A stretch of DNA of 55,593 nt from Treponema sp. (GCA_031260245.1 JAIRKH010000120.1:1-55593), one strand, 5' to 3'. Positions 42,311-51,229 are shown, counted from the stretch's first letter. Notes: generated by a model from the letters alone, not told the origin. A program made the numbers and translations.

Positions 42311-45300
42311 CGTCTCTCCTTTGAATAAAAAGCAACCGCGCTCGAATAGGCGATTTTGTAAGCGAACAGGGTTTTGATAATCTCCTTGTCCTTAAACGCG
42401 CCTTTCACGGCGAATTCCCGCGCCGCGTCGTAGAAACTGCTGTAGAGTCTGTTATCGTCGATTTCACCGTCCGCATCCGGACTCGTTTTTTTTACGTTAA
42501 ACAGTTTGCCTGGCGACACGCGGTTGTTGTTTGCGTCCATCACTTCCCATTTTTTCAGCGCTTGGGCGTTTTTCAAGAATCGAATGTAACCTTCTTGCAG
42601 TTCCGCGCCGGTCAACGATACGTCTACCACGGTTTTCACGTTATCGCTCTGGTACTCCGTGGCGTATTCCTTCATTTTACCCGCCGCCAGCCTCAAGTCC
42701 GGCTGTATTTCCTCAAGCAAGCCTTCGGCAAGCGTGTTGCCGTCCCCGCTCCGCTTCTGCGTACCGCAGTCGCGCTTCAAAACAGCGCCCCAATCGAAAC
42801 CCTCTGACTTGTCCTTAATGAGCGCGCTTCCTCCACCGAAAAGGTGAACGTCGTATTGCCCTTCACCTTTTTCCCGGTTCCGCAAAAGGCACTTTAATAG
42901 GACGATTTCCGTGAGGTAACAGACGTCAAAGAGGTTTTGCAGAGACAGCGGTATCTTCTCGCGCCGCAGATTGTTCATAAGACAAAGGATGTCGCGACGC
43001 ACGTCGTCCGGCGTCTTCTCCTTTTTCTCCTTTTTTTGCGTCTCAAGCGCGGCTTCAAGTCTTTTGACCGCCTGTTTACTTTCTTCCGTTGACGGATTGA
43101 ACAGACTTTCGACTTTTGCGCCGGAGAACTGGAAGTAGTCCCAAATCGGCTGTATGATGATTTGCCGTCCCGCGAAAAGGATAGACACGTTGCCATTCTC
43201 CTCAAGCGTAACTTGTCCACCGTCATTGCGGAAAAGAGCAATGTCTGTTGTGAAGTCGCCGACGTCCACGATAGCCGCGCCGGATGTAGTGTGGAATTTG
43301 TCGTCGCTCTTCAATCGGTTCGCTATGGCAAGCGATTCCGGCAGATACATATTCACCCTGTCTTCAATTTTGATCCCTCTGCTATCGTAGTAACTGAAAT
43401 GAATATCCGGGAAAAGCTCCTTGAAGACGCCCACCGCATCGTTCCACGCCTTTTCCATAGGCGCGTAACGCTCAACGAGGTAAGACAGGCGCAGTTCTAT
43501 TTCCGAACATTCGAGATGAACGGCGCGGTCAATAATCATGGAAAGCATACCCTGGGCAAGTAGAAACATAGCTTTGGGGTCCGCGCCCGCCTTTATATCA
43601 GACAGGATTTTGCGGGCGCTTGCCTCAGCTATGCTTTTTGGGTCAAGCAGAATCAGCTTGCCGGACTTGTAGAGGGAAAGTTCGGACAAATTTTCGCTCT
43701 GGTATTTGTTTGTAGTGAGAAGCCCGACCGGCGTCTTACCTTTTACGTCATTAACCTGCTTCTCCGGCATAAAGAACATAATGCCGAAGTTATTGTCCAC
43801 CACCGTGTTATCTGTGGAACTAAGCGGAACGCTCAACGTCTGTCCGTTTTCAACAAGCGTGTATTCCTTGCGGTTATCGCCGACCTTTTGGAACAGAACC
43901 GCGCTTCGCGAACTCCCGATGTCCGCGACAGCTATCATTTTGCCGGAAGGAGCGGATGAGTGGACGAAGTTGGGGACTCTTTGCCAATTGGCATCGTCTT
44001 TCACGGCGCGCGCTGGAATCGCGCCCAGCCAGTCTCCGCCTTCCACACGAGCGCCAAGCCACTTCGGGATTTCCCCGCGATGAACCGCGTAATTGTCGCC
44101 GGTCCCCTCAAAATGCAAATCCTCAAACACGACGTCCTTCATACCAAAGGACTCTTCTGTACCGCTTTTCAGCGGAGACGGGTAATCCTTGAGCGGCGCG
44201 TTCCGTCGCGCAATCCATCCGTTTCTCGGAGCAGGTCCGTAAGCCGAAAGAGAAGGAAAAGCCTTGACAAACCGAATCTGCTCGTTTGAGTATGTCTTTC
44301 GAACGATCTGTGAAAGTCCGCCGTTCTTCAGGGTGCATCTCACGGTAACGGAAACAAGTTTATCTCCTTCCATTTTCAGACCGTCTTTGATAAGTTCGAT
44401 GTCCTCTATGGAAAAATTTTCTGTTTTTACCGCGTCTATAACTTTCTTTGTGAAAGGAGGCAGAAATACATAGCAGAGTCCATCGGACTCCACGTAAAGC
44501 GGAGGGGATCCGTAGCCGAAACGCTGTTTGTTGTCCTTTATCGGGACGAGGGTGATTTTCTCGTGCAGAATCGCATCGCTATGCTCCTTCAAGACCGGAA
44601 AGTCCACGGAACCGTCTTTTTCGGACACGGCGAGTATTCGGCTTATACTCTGTTTTTCGAGGTCCGACAGGGAAACTTTCGCAGTATTTTTGAGAATGTC
44701 GCGCAGGTCATTATATAGACAGCAACTATTCTCATCCACACTTTCAAGCCAGTAAAGTAAGATTTGCTTGTCCTGATTAGAAAGTTTGTCCTTTAAGAGG
44801 ACTTCAAGGTTGTCCTCGTCAAGGTTCAGTTCCGGCAGGTCAAACACGTCTTCTGCGGCGGGGATGGGACCCGCGCTTGACAAAAGCCCTATCAGTTTGC
44901 CGTCTCTTTGGCGTAAGATTCTGATGCTGTCCCGTCCCATATCAAGCGCATCCAAGACCGCGTCTACGAATCGCGAGCGTCCCGGGTACCTCGTATTTTG
45001 TTTGAGTTCCGCTGCTTTCCGGGCGTCAACGGTTATATTTTCACCATAGACGGAGGAAAGTACGCACCGAATCAAGAATTTAGCGCATTGCTTGTAGAGC
45101 GAGGACGCGCGCACAAGGTCTCGGTCCTCGGAGTCCTTCCATGAGACGCCCTCTCGCCACCGTCTAATTCTGTCAGCCGGGTCAGAACGCGTATTTTCCG
45201 GCGGCGGCGCGTCGTCAGCGTCTTTCGCGTATTTTCTGGTTTTTTCGGCGCAATTATTCATACCCGCTCTAGTATCCGGACTACTGTTTTTTATGGGATA

Positions 45301-45345
45301 CGGCGAGTTTTCCTTTGTATCCTTGTAGGATGTGAGAACCTTCAT
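42307..45345 (-). CDS. Large actin/Hsp70-like (ASKHA) ATPase of unknown family
   Basis: 1012 residues. The C-terminal half carries the three nucleotide-binding motifs of the actin/Hsp70/sugar-kinase superfamily at family-like spacing: PHOSPHATE 1 VADIGSSRSAVLF (473-485), PHOSPHATE 2 AIVDVGDFTTDIALF (691-705) and ADENOSINE VHLFGGGSALI (833-843). The first 470 residues and a charged helical insert around 755-785 match nothing I know. It is cytoplasmic, with no membrane helix. It starts at the last base of the tubulin-like gene (TAATG) with a GAGGAGG site, so it is translationally coupled to it. The superfamily call is from motifs only; ATPase activity and polymerisation are untested. Confidence 0.7.
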   Translation of the reverse strand: MKVLTSYKDTKENSPYPIKNSSPDTRAGMNNCAEKTRKYAKDADDAPPPENTRSDPADRIRRWREGVSWKDSEDRDLVRASSLYKQCAKFLIRCVLSSVYGENITVDARKAAELKQNTRYPGRSRFVDAVLDALDMGRDSIRILRQRDGKLIGLLSSAGPIPAAEDVFDLPELNLDEDNLEVLLKDKLSNQDKQILLYWLESVDENSCCLYNDLRDILKNTAKVSLSDLEKQSISRILAVSEKDGSVDFPVLKEHSDAILHEKITLVPIKDNKQRFGYGSPPLYVESDGLCYVFLPPFTKKVIDAVKTENFSIEDIELIKDGLKMEGDKLVSVTVRCTLKNGGLSQIVRKTYSNEQIRFVKAFPSLSAYGPAPRNGWIARRNAPLKDYPSPLKSGTEESFGMKDVVFEDLHFEGTGDNYAVHRGEIPKWLGARVEGGDWLGAIPARAVKDDANWQRVPNFVHSSAPSGKMIAVADIGSSRSAVLFQKVGDNRKEYTLVENGQTLSVPLSSTDNTVVDNNFGIMFFMPEKQVNDVKGKTPVGLLTTNKYQSENLSELSLYKSGKLILLDPKSIAEASARKILSDIKAGADPKAMFLLAQGMLSMIIDRAVHLECSEIELRLSYLVERYAPMEKAWNDAVGVFKELFPDIHFSYYDSRGIKIEDRVNMYLPESLAIANRLKSDDKFHTTSGAAIVDVGDFTTDIALFRNDGGQVTLEENGNVSILFAGRQIIIQPIWDYFQFSGAKVESLFNPSTEESKQAVKRLEAALETQKKEKKEKTPDDVRRDILCLMNNLRREKIPLSLQNLFDVCYLTEIVLLKCLLRNREKGEGQYDVHLFGGGSALIKDKSEGFDWGAVLKRDCGTQKRSGDGNTLAEGLLEEIQPDLRLAAGKMKEYATEYQSDNVKTVVDVSLTGAELQEGYIRFLKNAQALKKWEVMDANNNRVSPGKLFNVKKTSPDADGEIDDNRLYSSFYDAAREFAVKGAFKDKEIIKTLFAYKIAYSSAVAFYSKERR

Positions 45346-46811
45346 TAAGCCGCCCTCCTCGACAATTTTTCGTAAACGTCCTTAATCATAAGCGTCAACA
45401 GCTTGTCCGGGTCGTCTTTCGCGGTCATAAGCTCTTTCTTGTTCGGTTCCAGGTCGTTTGCGAAATTGTTCCATGTTTCCGGATACAGCGGTATCTTGTT
45501 CTCCCATGGCGCCTGCGTGGAATTGATGACGCCCGCGAACGCCCGCATTTCCTCTTCAGGGAAGAATTTGACAATAGTTTTGCCGTCTTTTCTGCCGAGC
45601 CGCGTGTAAATCTGAATTTCATTCCAAAAATCAAAGAACGGCTTGACTGCGTCCAGCCATTTTTTCAGTTTTTCCCGCATTTTTTCTATGATTTCTATGC
45701 TGTCCGCCGGTTTCTTCAGGTAAAATTTAAGATATGGGTCGTTTTTAAGCGCCTGTTTGTCTTTTGAGAACAGAGGCAGGAGAATATCCGCCGATATGCT
45801 GAAGAGACGCATAAAGTCCTCGGCGGTTTTCTTTATTTCTGCGCCGAATGGGATTTCCGCCCATTCCACGCCCGAATCGGCGGCGTTTTCATCGTAACTC
45901 AAAACGGTATGATAGAAACCGGGCGGCAGGCTTTCAAGGGCGAAAGCCGCAAGCGCCGCGGACAGCTCCAGCAGGTGCGCCTTACGCTTGTCCGCGCCGT
46001 TTTTCTCAAATTTACCGCAGGTATCGTCAAACTCCGGAATAGCCGTGTAATAGACGCGCCAATTATCAGCAATCGCCGCGAGTTCTTGCATTTGATCGGC
46101 AACTCTATAGAAGGAATCAAACGACGTGCCAATGTTGTCCACATCCGATACGCCTGGCTGAACCTTACGTTGAGGGATGGCGAAATACGTCCCCAGTAGC
46201 GCCATATCAATACGGATGTTCTGCCATTTTTCCCGAATTTGCTTCGCAAGGGGGACAATCAGCGAAGCCCCCATACCGCCAGTCGCGCCGCCGAGTATGA
46301 CGACTCGTACACCCGCCTCGCCAAGTTCGCTCTTGACTTTCTCGATTCCCTCGAAAAGCGAACTTTCCTCCAGATATTCAAGGCACACATGCGCATCGAG
46401 ACTGCCCCGCGAAGGATCGCGATTGTTGCCGTCCTTTATGGACTCGTCCCTTTTGTCTTTAACCCAGCACATAGACGCCAAATCTCTCATTATTTTGTCG
46501 TCGCCGATGAGGTCCATCACCGTGTAACTAGAATTTCGCAGAGCGTTTTTTTCCTGCATTTCTTGATAGACGTCTAGTTTCAAGTTCCAGACGGGCAAGC
46601 TCTTAAACGGCAAAAGCGGTTTGTAATACCCGTAATTTTTGTTCGTGTCGCTACACGCGATATAAATCCCGCTCTTCGTGTCCTTGTCGAGAATATACAT
46701 ATCAACTTTGGACTGCGAAATACCCGCCGTTTGTAACAACGGATATATATTGCCTATCGCGTAACCGATTTGCGTTCCGGTACCGCCCAGAGCGACAAAG
46801 ATAGTATACAT
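45345..46811 (-). CDS. Tubulin/FtsZ-like protein
   Basis: 488 residues. An N-terminal Rossmann-like start MYTIFVALGGTGTQIG and, at residues 174-183, GGATGGMGAS in place of the tubulin/FtsZ signature GGGTGSG, place it among bacterial tubulin-like proteins. The stretch ALLGTYFAIPQ next to it is also as expected for the beta strand after the phosphate loop. The sequence otherwise differs strongly from FtsZ and from the known FtsZ-like families, so function is open. AAGGAG site; one-base overlap with the actin-like gene. Tubulin- and actin-fold proteins made from adjacent coupled genes are likely to act together. Confidence 0.7.
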   Translation of the reverse strand: MYTIFVALGGTGTQIGYAIGNIYPLLQTAGISQSKVDMYILDKDTKSGIYIACSDTNKNYGYYKPLLPFKSLPVWNLKLDVYQEMQEKNALRNSSYTVMDLIGDDKIMRDLASMCWVKDKRDESIKDGNNRDPSRGSLDAHVCLEYLEESSLFEGIEKVKSELGEAGVRVVILGGATGGMGASLIVPLAKQIREKWQNIRIDMALLGTYFAIPQRKVQPGVSDVDNIGTSFDSFYRVADQMQELAAIADNWRVYYTAIPEFDDTCGKFEKNGADKRKAHLLELSAALAAFALESLPPGFYHTVLSYDENAADSGVEWAEIPFGAEIKKTAEDFMRLFSISADILLPLFSKDKQALKNDPYLKFYLKKPADSIEIIEKMREKLKKWLDAVKPFFDFWNEIQIYTRLGRKDGKTIVKFFPEEEMRAFAGVINSTQAPWENKIPLYPETWNNFANDLEPNKKELMTAKDDPDKLLTLMIKDVYEKLSRRAA

Positions 46812-46846
46812 AGTTGCTCCTTATGTTTTTAGGAGTGAAGGAAATC

Positions 46847-47299
46847 CTACAGTCTTGGTTTGAAACGGATGAAACTGATGGAGTTGACGGCAAGAATTAC
46901 GGCGAATATGACGCCGGTCAACGTGTAGTTCATGCTCAAAATGGATATTTCCTCGCCGCTGTCCGAAATCCATGAAAGGCAGATAAATAGGACCACCGCG
47001 GAAACTACAGACGCGACGACCGCGCCAATTATCCGCGGGAAAAGCCTCAAGGATTTCGCATTTACATCTTCGTTTGCGGACTTACGTTGTATCAAGTAAA
47101 AGATGAAATACGTAGCATAAGACACAAATAAAGTGAAGAAAACGGTCGTTATGAAAATCACCGTATCAGGATCGATTGTCTCTTCATCCAGAAAAAGCGC
47201 GATGCCGAGGTCGCTTATCATGGAAACCAGAATAATGGCGATGAAAGCCGCCAAATACAACAACGAAGCGAATAAAAGATTTTTTGTATGCTTCTTCAT
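46847..47299 (-). CDS. Four-helix membrane protein
   Basis: 150 residues, family not recognised. Four membrane helices are visible at about 8-31, 46-70, 85-107 and 120-142. The third and fourth flank an exposed SDSGEEISIL segment. A strong AAGGAGG site precedes it. Gaps of about 35 bases link it with the lipoprotein before and the tubulin-like protein after. Its place between an envelope lipoprotein and a cytoplasmic filament-type protein suggests a membrane adaptor, which is inference. Confidence 0.6.
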   Translation of the reverse strand: MKKHTKNLLFASLLYLAAFIAIILVSMISDLGIALFLDEETIDPDTVIFITTVFFTLFVSYATYFIFYLIQRKSANEDVNAKSLRLFPRIIGAVVASVVSAVVLFICLSWISDSGEEISILSMNYTLTGVIFAVILAVNSISFIRFKPRL

Positions 47300-47335
47300 A
47301 AAATTCCTCCTTAAAATGCTATTAAGAACAAGCTC

Positions 47336-48982
47336 CTATTTCTTATTTCGAGTCGGCATATTGAACAATACTACCGGCGTTCTGAATAGTTCGTCCCGGG
47401 TTTCCAGCGTTTTCGGCTGACCGTCCGCCTCAAGCCCCAGAATCAAGCCGACAAAGGCTTTGAAGTTCCATGTTTTACCTTCTGTCGCGCCGCCTTTGTC
47501 GTCATCGTCGAATTCAGCCGCCCAATCGGGAATGGATACAATGGTCTGGCGTTTCAGCGTCGCCACCGCGTCAAAACAAACGATTGGCGACTCCAGCGCG
47601 CCTCTTTTCTTGTCGCGTGGAACCACATAAAAGACCGTTTTATCGGAATCAAGAGCGGACGGTTTCATCGAGACCTCAATATCGTTAGACAGAGCGGCCG
47701 CGCCCGCGTCAGTCCATACTCCGGGGACAGATTGTTTCGGCGTTTTCTTTGCGCTTTTCTTTTTCTTATCGCCGTCTTTCGGATCGTCTACAGACGATTC
47801 CGGGGCGTCCGTCAGATACCGATAATTTTCCACGCTTGTCTCCAACTGCGCGATATCGCTCCCCGCAGGCAAGGCGAACGCTATATTCAGTTGCCAGAGT
47901 CTATGCCCGTTTTTTGCGTTTCCGCCGATAGTCTTATACCGGAAAAGCTGAAGGTCCAGCATTTCCTTTATGGGCGACATACCGCCGTTTCCATCAGGAA
48001 CGCCGAAGTAGTTTACCATTGATATTGTTTCATCTTGTAGGTTCCATATTTTACCCGGGACGCCTGTTGCGCCGTTTCTGATATTCCAAATATCAGAAAG
48101 GATCTTTTTGTTGTTGCGGTCAATTCTTGTCTGGTCGGAGAGGGACGCGCTCGGCAAGGAAATCGCGTCCACGGCGCCGAGCGGCTTTATATCGTCCGCC
48201 TGAACCGTACGGACGATTCGGCTTTGCACGCCTTCTCTGCCCGCTATGGCGGTGTAGTTTTTGACAAATCCGTCTACCGCTGATTTCAGTCCGGTAACAA
48301 TCAGGTAAAGAGGTTTTTCGCCCAGAATCATCTGGCTAATCATATTATTATAGTTATTTGGGTCAGGTTTGTAATTCTCGCCGTTGAACGGGAGTTTGAG
48401 CGCGATAATAGCGGCCGCGTTTCGCGGCGAAACGAGCAAGCCGTTGCGGATGGCGCCTGCAAGCGCCGTGTTATTCAGGTTCTGCTCCTCAAGGTCGCTT
48501 ACTACAACCGTCAAATCGTCCGCCTTGACGAGTCCTTCCTGATAGAGCATCTTAAGGGGACCGCCCTTTTCAAAATCGCCGCCCAAAACCGCATCGTAAA
48601 AGGAAGACTTTGCAGGGTCAAAATCCGCCGCGTCAATCTGTTCCCATTTTATAAAACTGTTTGACTGCTTTTTTAATCTATAATAAAGAGGGTTATACCC
48701 GTAACGCAAAGTTTCGTTGAAAGCCGTCAGAAAATGGGTGAATTCCGACGGCGGCACAACCGCAAGGCGGCTGTTTTGAATGTAGCCTCTTTCAGACCTT
48801 GTTTGCGACCAGTATATGAATATAGGATGATTCGCGACGGCGCCGTCCGTTCCTATCGGCGGTTCCAAGCCTTCAGGCGCCGGATAGAGCTGTTGAACCC
48901 CCGTAACTCTCGGCTTACCGCATCCTACAACAGTCGTCAAAACCGCTATAGCGGCTATGAAAAACAGCCAATTTTTTTTCAT
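47336..48982 (-). CDS. Lipoprotein of unknown function in the Ter-tubulin-actin operon
   Basis: 548 residues. The N-terminus is a lipoprotein signal (about residues 5-21, ending VVGC-G), so the mature protein is anchored in the periplasm or outer membrane. I recognise no family. A segment VKADDLTVVVSDLEEQNLN (about 165-183), with paired hydrophobic strand and acidic loop, resembles a von Willebrand A domain only loosely; the rest has repeated alpha/beta character and a lysine-rich linker (DGDKKKKSAKKTPK, about 420). AAGGGG site. It lies between the TerD genes and the membrane/tubulin genes and could be an external receptor for the system. Confidence 0.55.
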   Translation of the reverse strand: MKKNWLFFIAAIAVLTTVVGCGKPRVTGVQQLYPAPEGLEPPIGTDGAVANHPIFIYWSQTRSERGYIQNSRLAVVPPSEFTHFLTAFNETLRYGYNPLYYRLKKQSNSFIKWEQIDAADFDPAKSSFYDAVLGGDFEKGGPLKMLYQEGLVKADDLTVVVSDLEEQNLNNTALAGAIRNGLLVSPRNAAAIIALKLPFNGENYKPDPNNYNNMISQMILGEKPLYLIVTGLKSAVDGFVKNYTAIAGREGVQSRIVRTVQADDIKPLGAVDAISLPSASLSDQTRIDRNNKKILSDIWNIRNGATGVPGKIWNLQDETISMVNYFGVPDGNGGMSPIKEMLDLQLFRYKTIGGNAKNGHRLWQLNIAFALPAGSDIAQLETSVENYRYLTDAPESSVDDPKDGDKKKKSAKKTPKQSVPGVWTDAGAAALSNDIEVSMKPSALDSDKTVFYVVPRDKKRGALESPIVCFDAVATLKRQTIVSIPDWAAEFDDDDKGGATEGKTWNFKAFVGLILGLEADGQPKTLETRDELFRTPVVLFNMPTRNKK

Positions 48983-49035
48983 TACCTACCCCTTTTGATA
49001 TTTGGAAGCGTTCTGAAAGGTATAACAACCTTTTC

Positions 49036-49728
49036 TTAAACCCAATCATTATTTGATATCGTGAATTCCGAGCCGTCGACATCCCGAATACGCGGTTTCG
49101 GCGGCTCCGATGGACGTAACGGCGGGACAGAATTATGAGACGCGGAAGTTTGCTCCGAAGGCGGCGACGATTGGTAGGAAGCGGGTTCCATGGGCGGCGC
49201 CTCGTCCGCCGCTACTTCGCCGCCATAGCGGCGCAACAAGTCCGGAAGCCCGCCGTTGAAACCAGCGGCGACAGCAGAAACACGCCATTGCTCTTTCTTA
49301 TAGATTTCCACGGCGATTATGGCTTTCTGGTTCTGAAAATCACTACCCGTCATATTTAGTCGGAAGGCGACGGCGCCGTTTTGTTTTATGGACGCGCAAC
49401 ACGCGGCTATTTCCCGCATCACACCGTTTCCGTCTATGTTGACGGTGAAGCAGAGGCGCTGAATCTGCGCCGGAAGAGTCGTAAGATTTACCGTGAAAAC
49501 GGCGTTTCCACTGGTTTGAGAGAGGGAAATTTCGTTTCTCGGGCTCCGCTCGTTGTTATAAAACACAAAATAGCGATCGTCCGAAAGTTTCTCATCACCA
49601 TTAAGTCCGAAGCATGAGAAGTCGTATTCCGCGTTCCCCGATATGCTAACTTCCACAGAAAAAGGTTGATTTGGGTCAAGCGCGTCTGTCAGTTTCGCTT
49701 TGAAACCGCGCCGCATATCTATCTTCAA
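49036..49728 (-). CDS. Divergent TerD-family protein with proline-rich tail
   Basis: 230 residues. The first 150 keep the TerD beta-sandwich pattern (CFGLNGDEKLSDDRYFVFYNN, FTVNLTTLP, AIIAVEIYKKEQWRVSAVAAGFNGGLPDLLRRYGG), but the acidic metal-binding loop GDN..GDDE seen in its two neighbours is absent. Residues 155-230 are a low-complexity proline/serine-rich tail ending in a short conserved-looking stretch. The start is TTG at 49728, backed by a GGAGGG six bases upstream; the next ATG (49716) is 18 bases from it. It likely keeps the TerD fold as a scaffold while losing calcium binding. Confidence 0.75.
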   Translation of the reverse strand: MKIDMRRGFKAKLTDALDPNQPFSVEVSISGNAEYDFSCFGLNGDEKLSDDRYFVFYNNERSPRNEISLSQTSGNAVFTVNLTTLPAQIQRLCFTVNIDGNGVMREIAACCASIKQNGAVAFRLNMTGSDFQNQKAIIAVEIYKKEQWRVSAVAAGFNGGLPDLLRRYGGEVAADEAPPMEPASYQSSPPSEQTSASHNSVPPLRPSEPPKPRIRDVDGSEFTISNNDWV

Positions 49729-49762
49729 GCGTTACCCTCCTACGGAGTTATTTGGAACAGAC

Positions 49763-50347
49763 TTACCTAAAGTTTGTGTATCCGAATTTGGCGGCCATAT
49801 TGACGATACTGCCGTCGTCTGTGGCTTGCCCTATGGCGTTGAACTTCCATTTGCCGTCCTTGCGATAGATTTCGCCGAAAATCATGCCTGTTTTGCCCGG
49901 ATAATTCTCCGACAAGTCGTATCTCATTATTTCCTTGCTTGTTTCGGCGTCCACGATGCGGATGAAGGCATTGTCGATAAGTCCGAAATGCTGTTTCCTT
50001 TCCTTTGCCTGGTAGATGGTTACGACGAAAGCTATTTTCTCGTATTCAGTCGGGACTTTCGTCAGGTCTACGACGAGCTGTTCGTCGTCGCCTGCGCCTG
50101 CGCCGGTGAGGTTGTCTCCGGTGGAATAGACGCTCCCGCTCGGATGCTTCTTGTTGTTGTAGAATACTACGTCTCCGCTACGGATGGTCTTGCCGTTTGC
50201 GCCGCACAGAATAGCGGATGCGTCGCAGTCAATATCTGGGCCGTTTTTCGCCACGTCCCAACCCAGTCCGACGACGACCTTCTTGAGCGCTCCGCCGCCG
50301 TCCTTTGACAGATCGATTCTCTGCCCTTTTGTTAAATTGATAGGCAT
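49763..50347 (-). CDS. terD: TerD-family stress protein, second copy
   Basis: 194 residues, the normal TerD size. The fold is shown by VVVGLGWD, DIDCDASAILCGANGK and the acidic loop TGDNLTGAGAGDDEQL (about residues 77-91), whose carboxylates bind Ca2+ in characterised TerD. The C-terminal IFGEIYRKDGKWKFNAIGQ is typical. TerD proteins protect bacteria from tellurite, phage, colicins and other stress through an unknown mechanism. GGAGG site; 19 bases after the first copy. Confidence 0.93.
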   Translation of the reverse strand: MPINLTKGQRIDLSKDGGGALKKVVVGLGWDVAKNGPDIDCDASAILCGANGKTIRSGDVVFYNNKKHPSGSVYSTGDNLTGAGAGDDEQLVVDLTKVPTEYEKIAFVVTIYQAKERKQHFGLIDNAFIRIVDAETSKEIMRYDLSENYPGKTGMIFGEIYRKDGKWKFNAIGQATDDGSIVNMAAKFGYTNFR

Positions 50348-50366
50348 ATTTCCTCCATTTATTTAA

Positions 50367-50945
50367 TTAGATTTGAATTCCGAAGTTGCCGCAGAGCGCC
50401 GAGAGTCCGCCCTTGAAGCCGCTTCCGACCGCGTTGAATTTCCATTCCGCGCCAGTACGGTAGAGTTCCGCAATGACGACCGCGGTTTCTACGGAAAAGT
50501 CCTCGCCCAAGTCGTAGCGCATAAGCTCAGTATTGTTCACGTCGTCCACAATACGGATGTACGCGTTGCTGACCTGCCCGAAGTTTTGCCCCCGCGCCTG
50601 CGCCTCGTGGATAGTTACAGTGAATGCGATTTTCGCCACATCCGCGGGGATTTTCCGCAAGTCAACCTTGAGTTGTTCGTCGTCGCCCTCGCCTTCTCCA
50701 GTACGGTTATCTCCGGTTGAATAAACGCTCCCGCTTGGATGTTTGGGCTGGTTATAGAACACAAAATCGCTGTCGTTACGGATCTTCCCGTTCGCTCCGA
50801 GCAAAAACGCCGAAGCGTCAAGATCAAAGTCCGCTCCGCCGTCATACTTGTTCGTATCCCAGCCGAGTCCAACCGTTAATTTTGACAAATTGGGATTCCC
50901 TTTCGTCAAATCAACTTTCTGTCCTTTTGATAAACTAACTGCCAT
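50367..50945 (-). CDS. terD: TerD-family stress protein, first copy
   Basis: 192 residues. TLGLGWD-like [24 protein letters not shown] and [15 protein letters not shown] (about residues 78-92) give a complete TerD signature including the Ca2+ ligands. The C-terminus ends with [18 protein letters not shown]. It leads the eight-gene operon, directly behind the promoter with an AAGGAG site. No TerC, TerB or TerY homologue is visible in the window, so this is not a classical ter operon. Confidence 0.95.
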   Translation of the reverse strand: MAVSLSKGQKVDLTKGNPNLSKLTVGLGWDTNKYDGGADFDLDASAFLLGANGKIRNDSDFVFYNQPKHPSGSVYSTGDNRTGEGEGDDEQLKVDLRKIPADVAKIAFTVTIHEAQARGQNFGQVSNAYIRIVDDVNNTELMRYDLGEDFSVETAVVIAELYRTGAEWKFNAVGSGFKGGLSALCGNFGIQI

Positions 50946-50987
50946 TATTTTTCTCCTTATATTGAGCTATGATACAATAAACGTCTA

Positions 50988-51016
50988 ATAATATACGGTA
51001 AATACAGAATAGTCAA
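50988..51016 (-). promoter_or_regulatory. Promoter of the Ter-tubulin-actin operon
   Basis: Minus strand: TTGACT (51011-51016), 17-base spacer, TATTAT (50988-50993). The leader is about 36 bases and holds AAGGAG. It is the only clear promoter seen for the eight genes that follow. Confidence 0.6.
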
Positions 51017-51090
51017 GCGTATCTCTAAAATTTTATCACAGACCGTGCGGATTCTTTTAATATTCGCGTCTGTTCATATCGTCTATAGTT

Positions 51091-51229
51091 CTATCCTAGA
51101 ATTTTTTCTATCTCTTGAGCGGCTAAAGCATAATCATAATTCTCAATTGCGGACGTCCCTGATAAAAAAGCCGCTTGAAGCCATCATTAGCGCAAGAGCG
51201 ATACCCGCAAATAAAAGTTGCTTAAAATT
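51091..51229 (-). pseudogene. Remnant of a small secreted protein
   Basis: On the minus strand NFKQLLFAGIALALMMASSGFF followed by IRDVRN, then after a one-base shift ENYDYALAAQEIEKIL and a stop, reads as a broken short exported protein with a signal peptide. No intact start codon is seen. It may instead be chance, since the piece is short; it lies between the Ter operon promoter and the PASTA gene. Confidence 0.3.

Noticed and set aside
42307-45345. SrfB virulence-factor family
   Set aside because: Length and ASKHA motifs are comparable, but the remembered SrfB sequence pattern does not match and no SrfA/SrfC neighbour is present.
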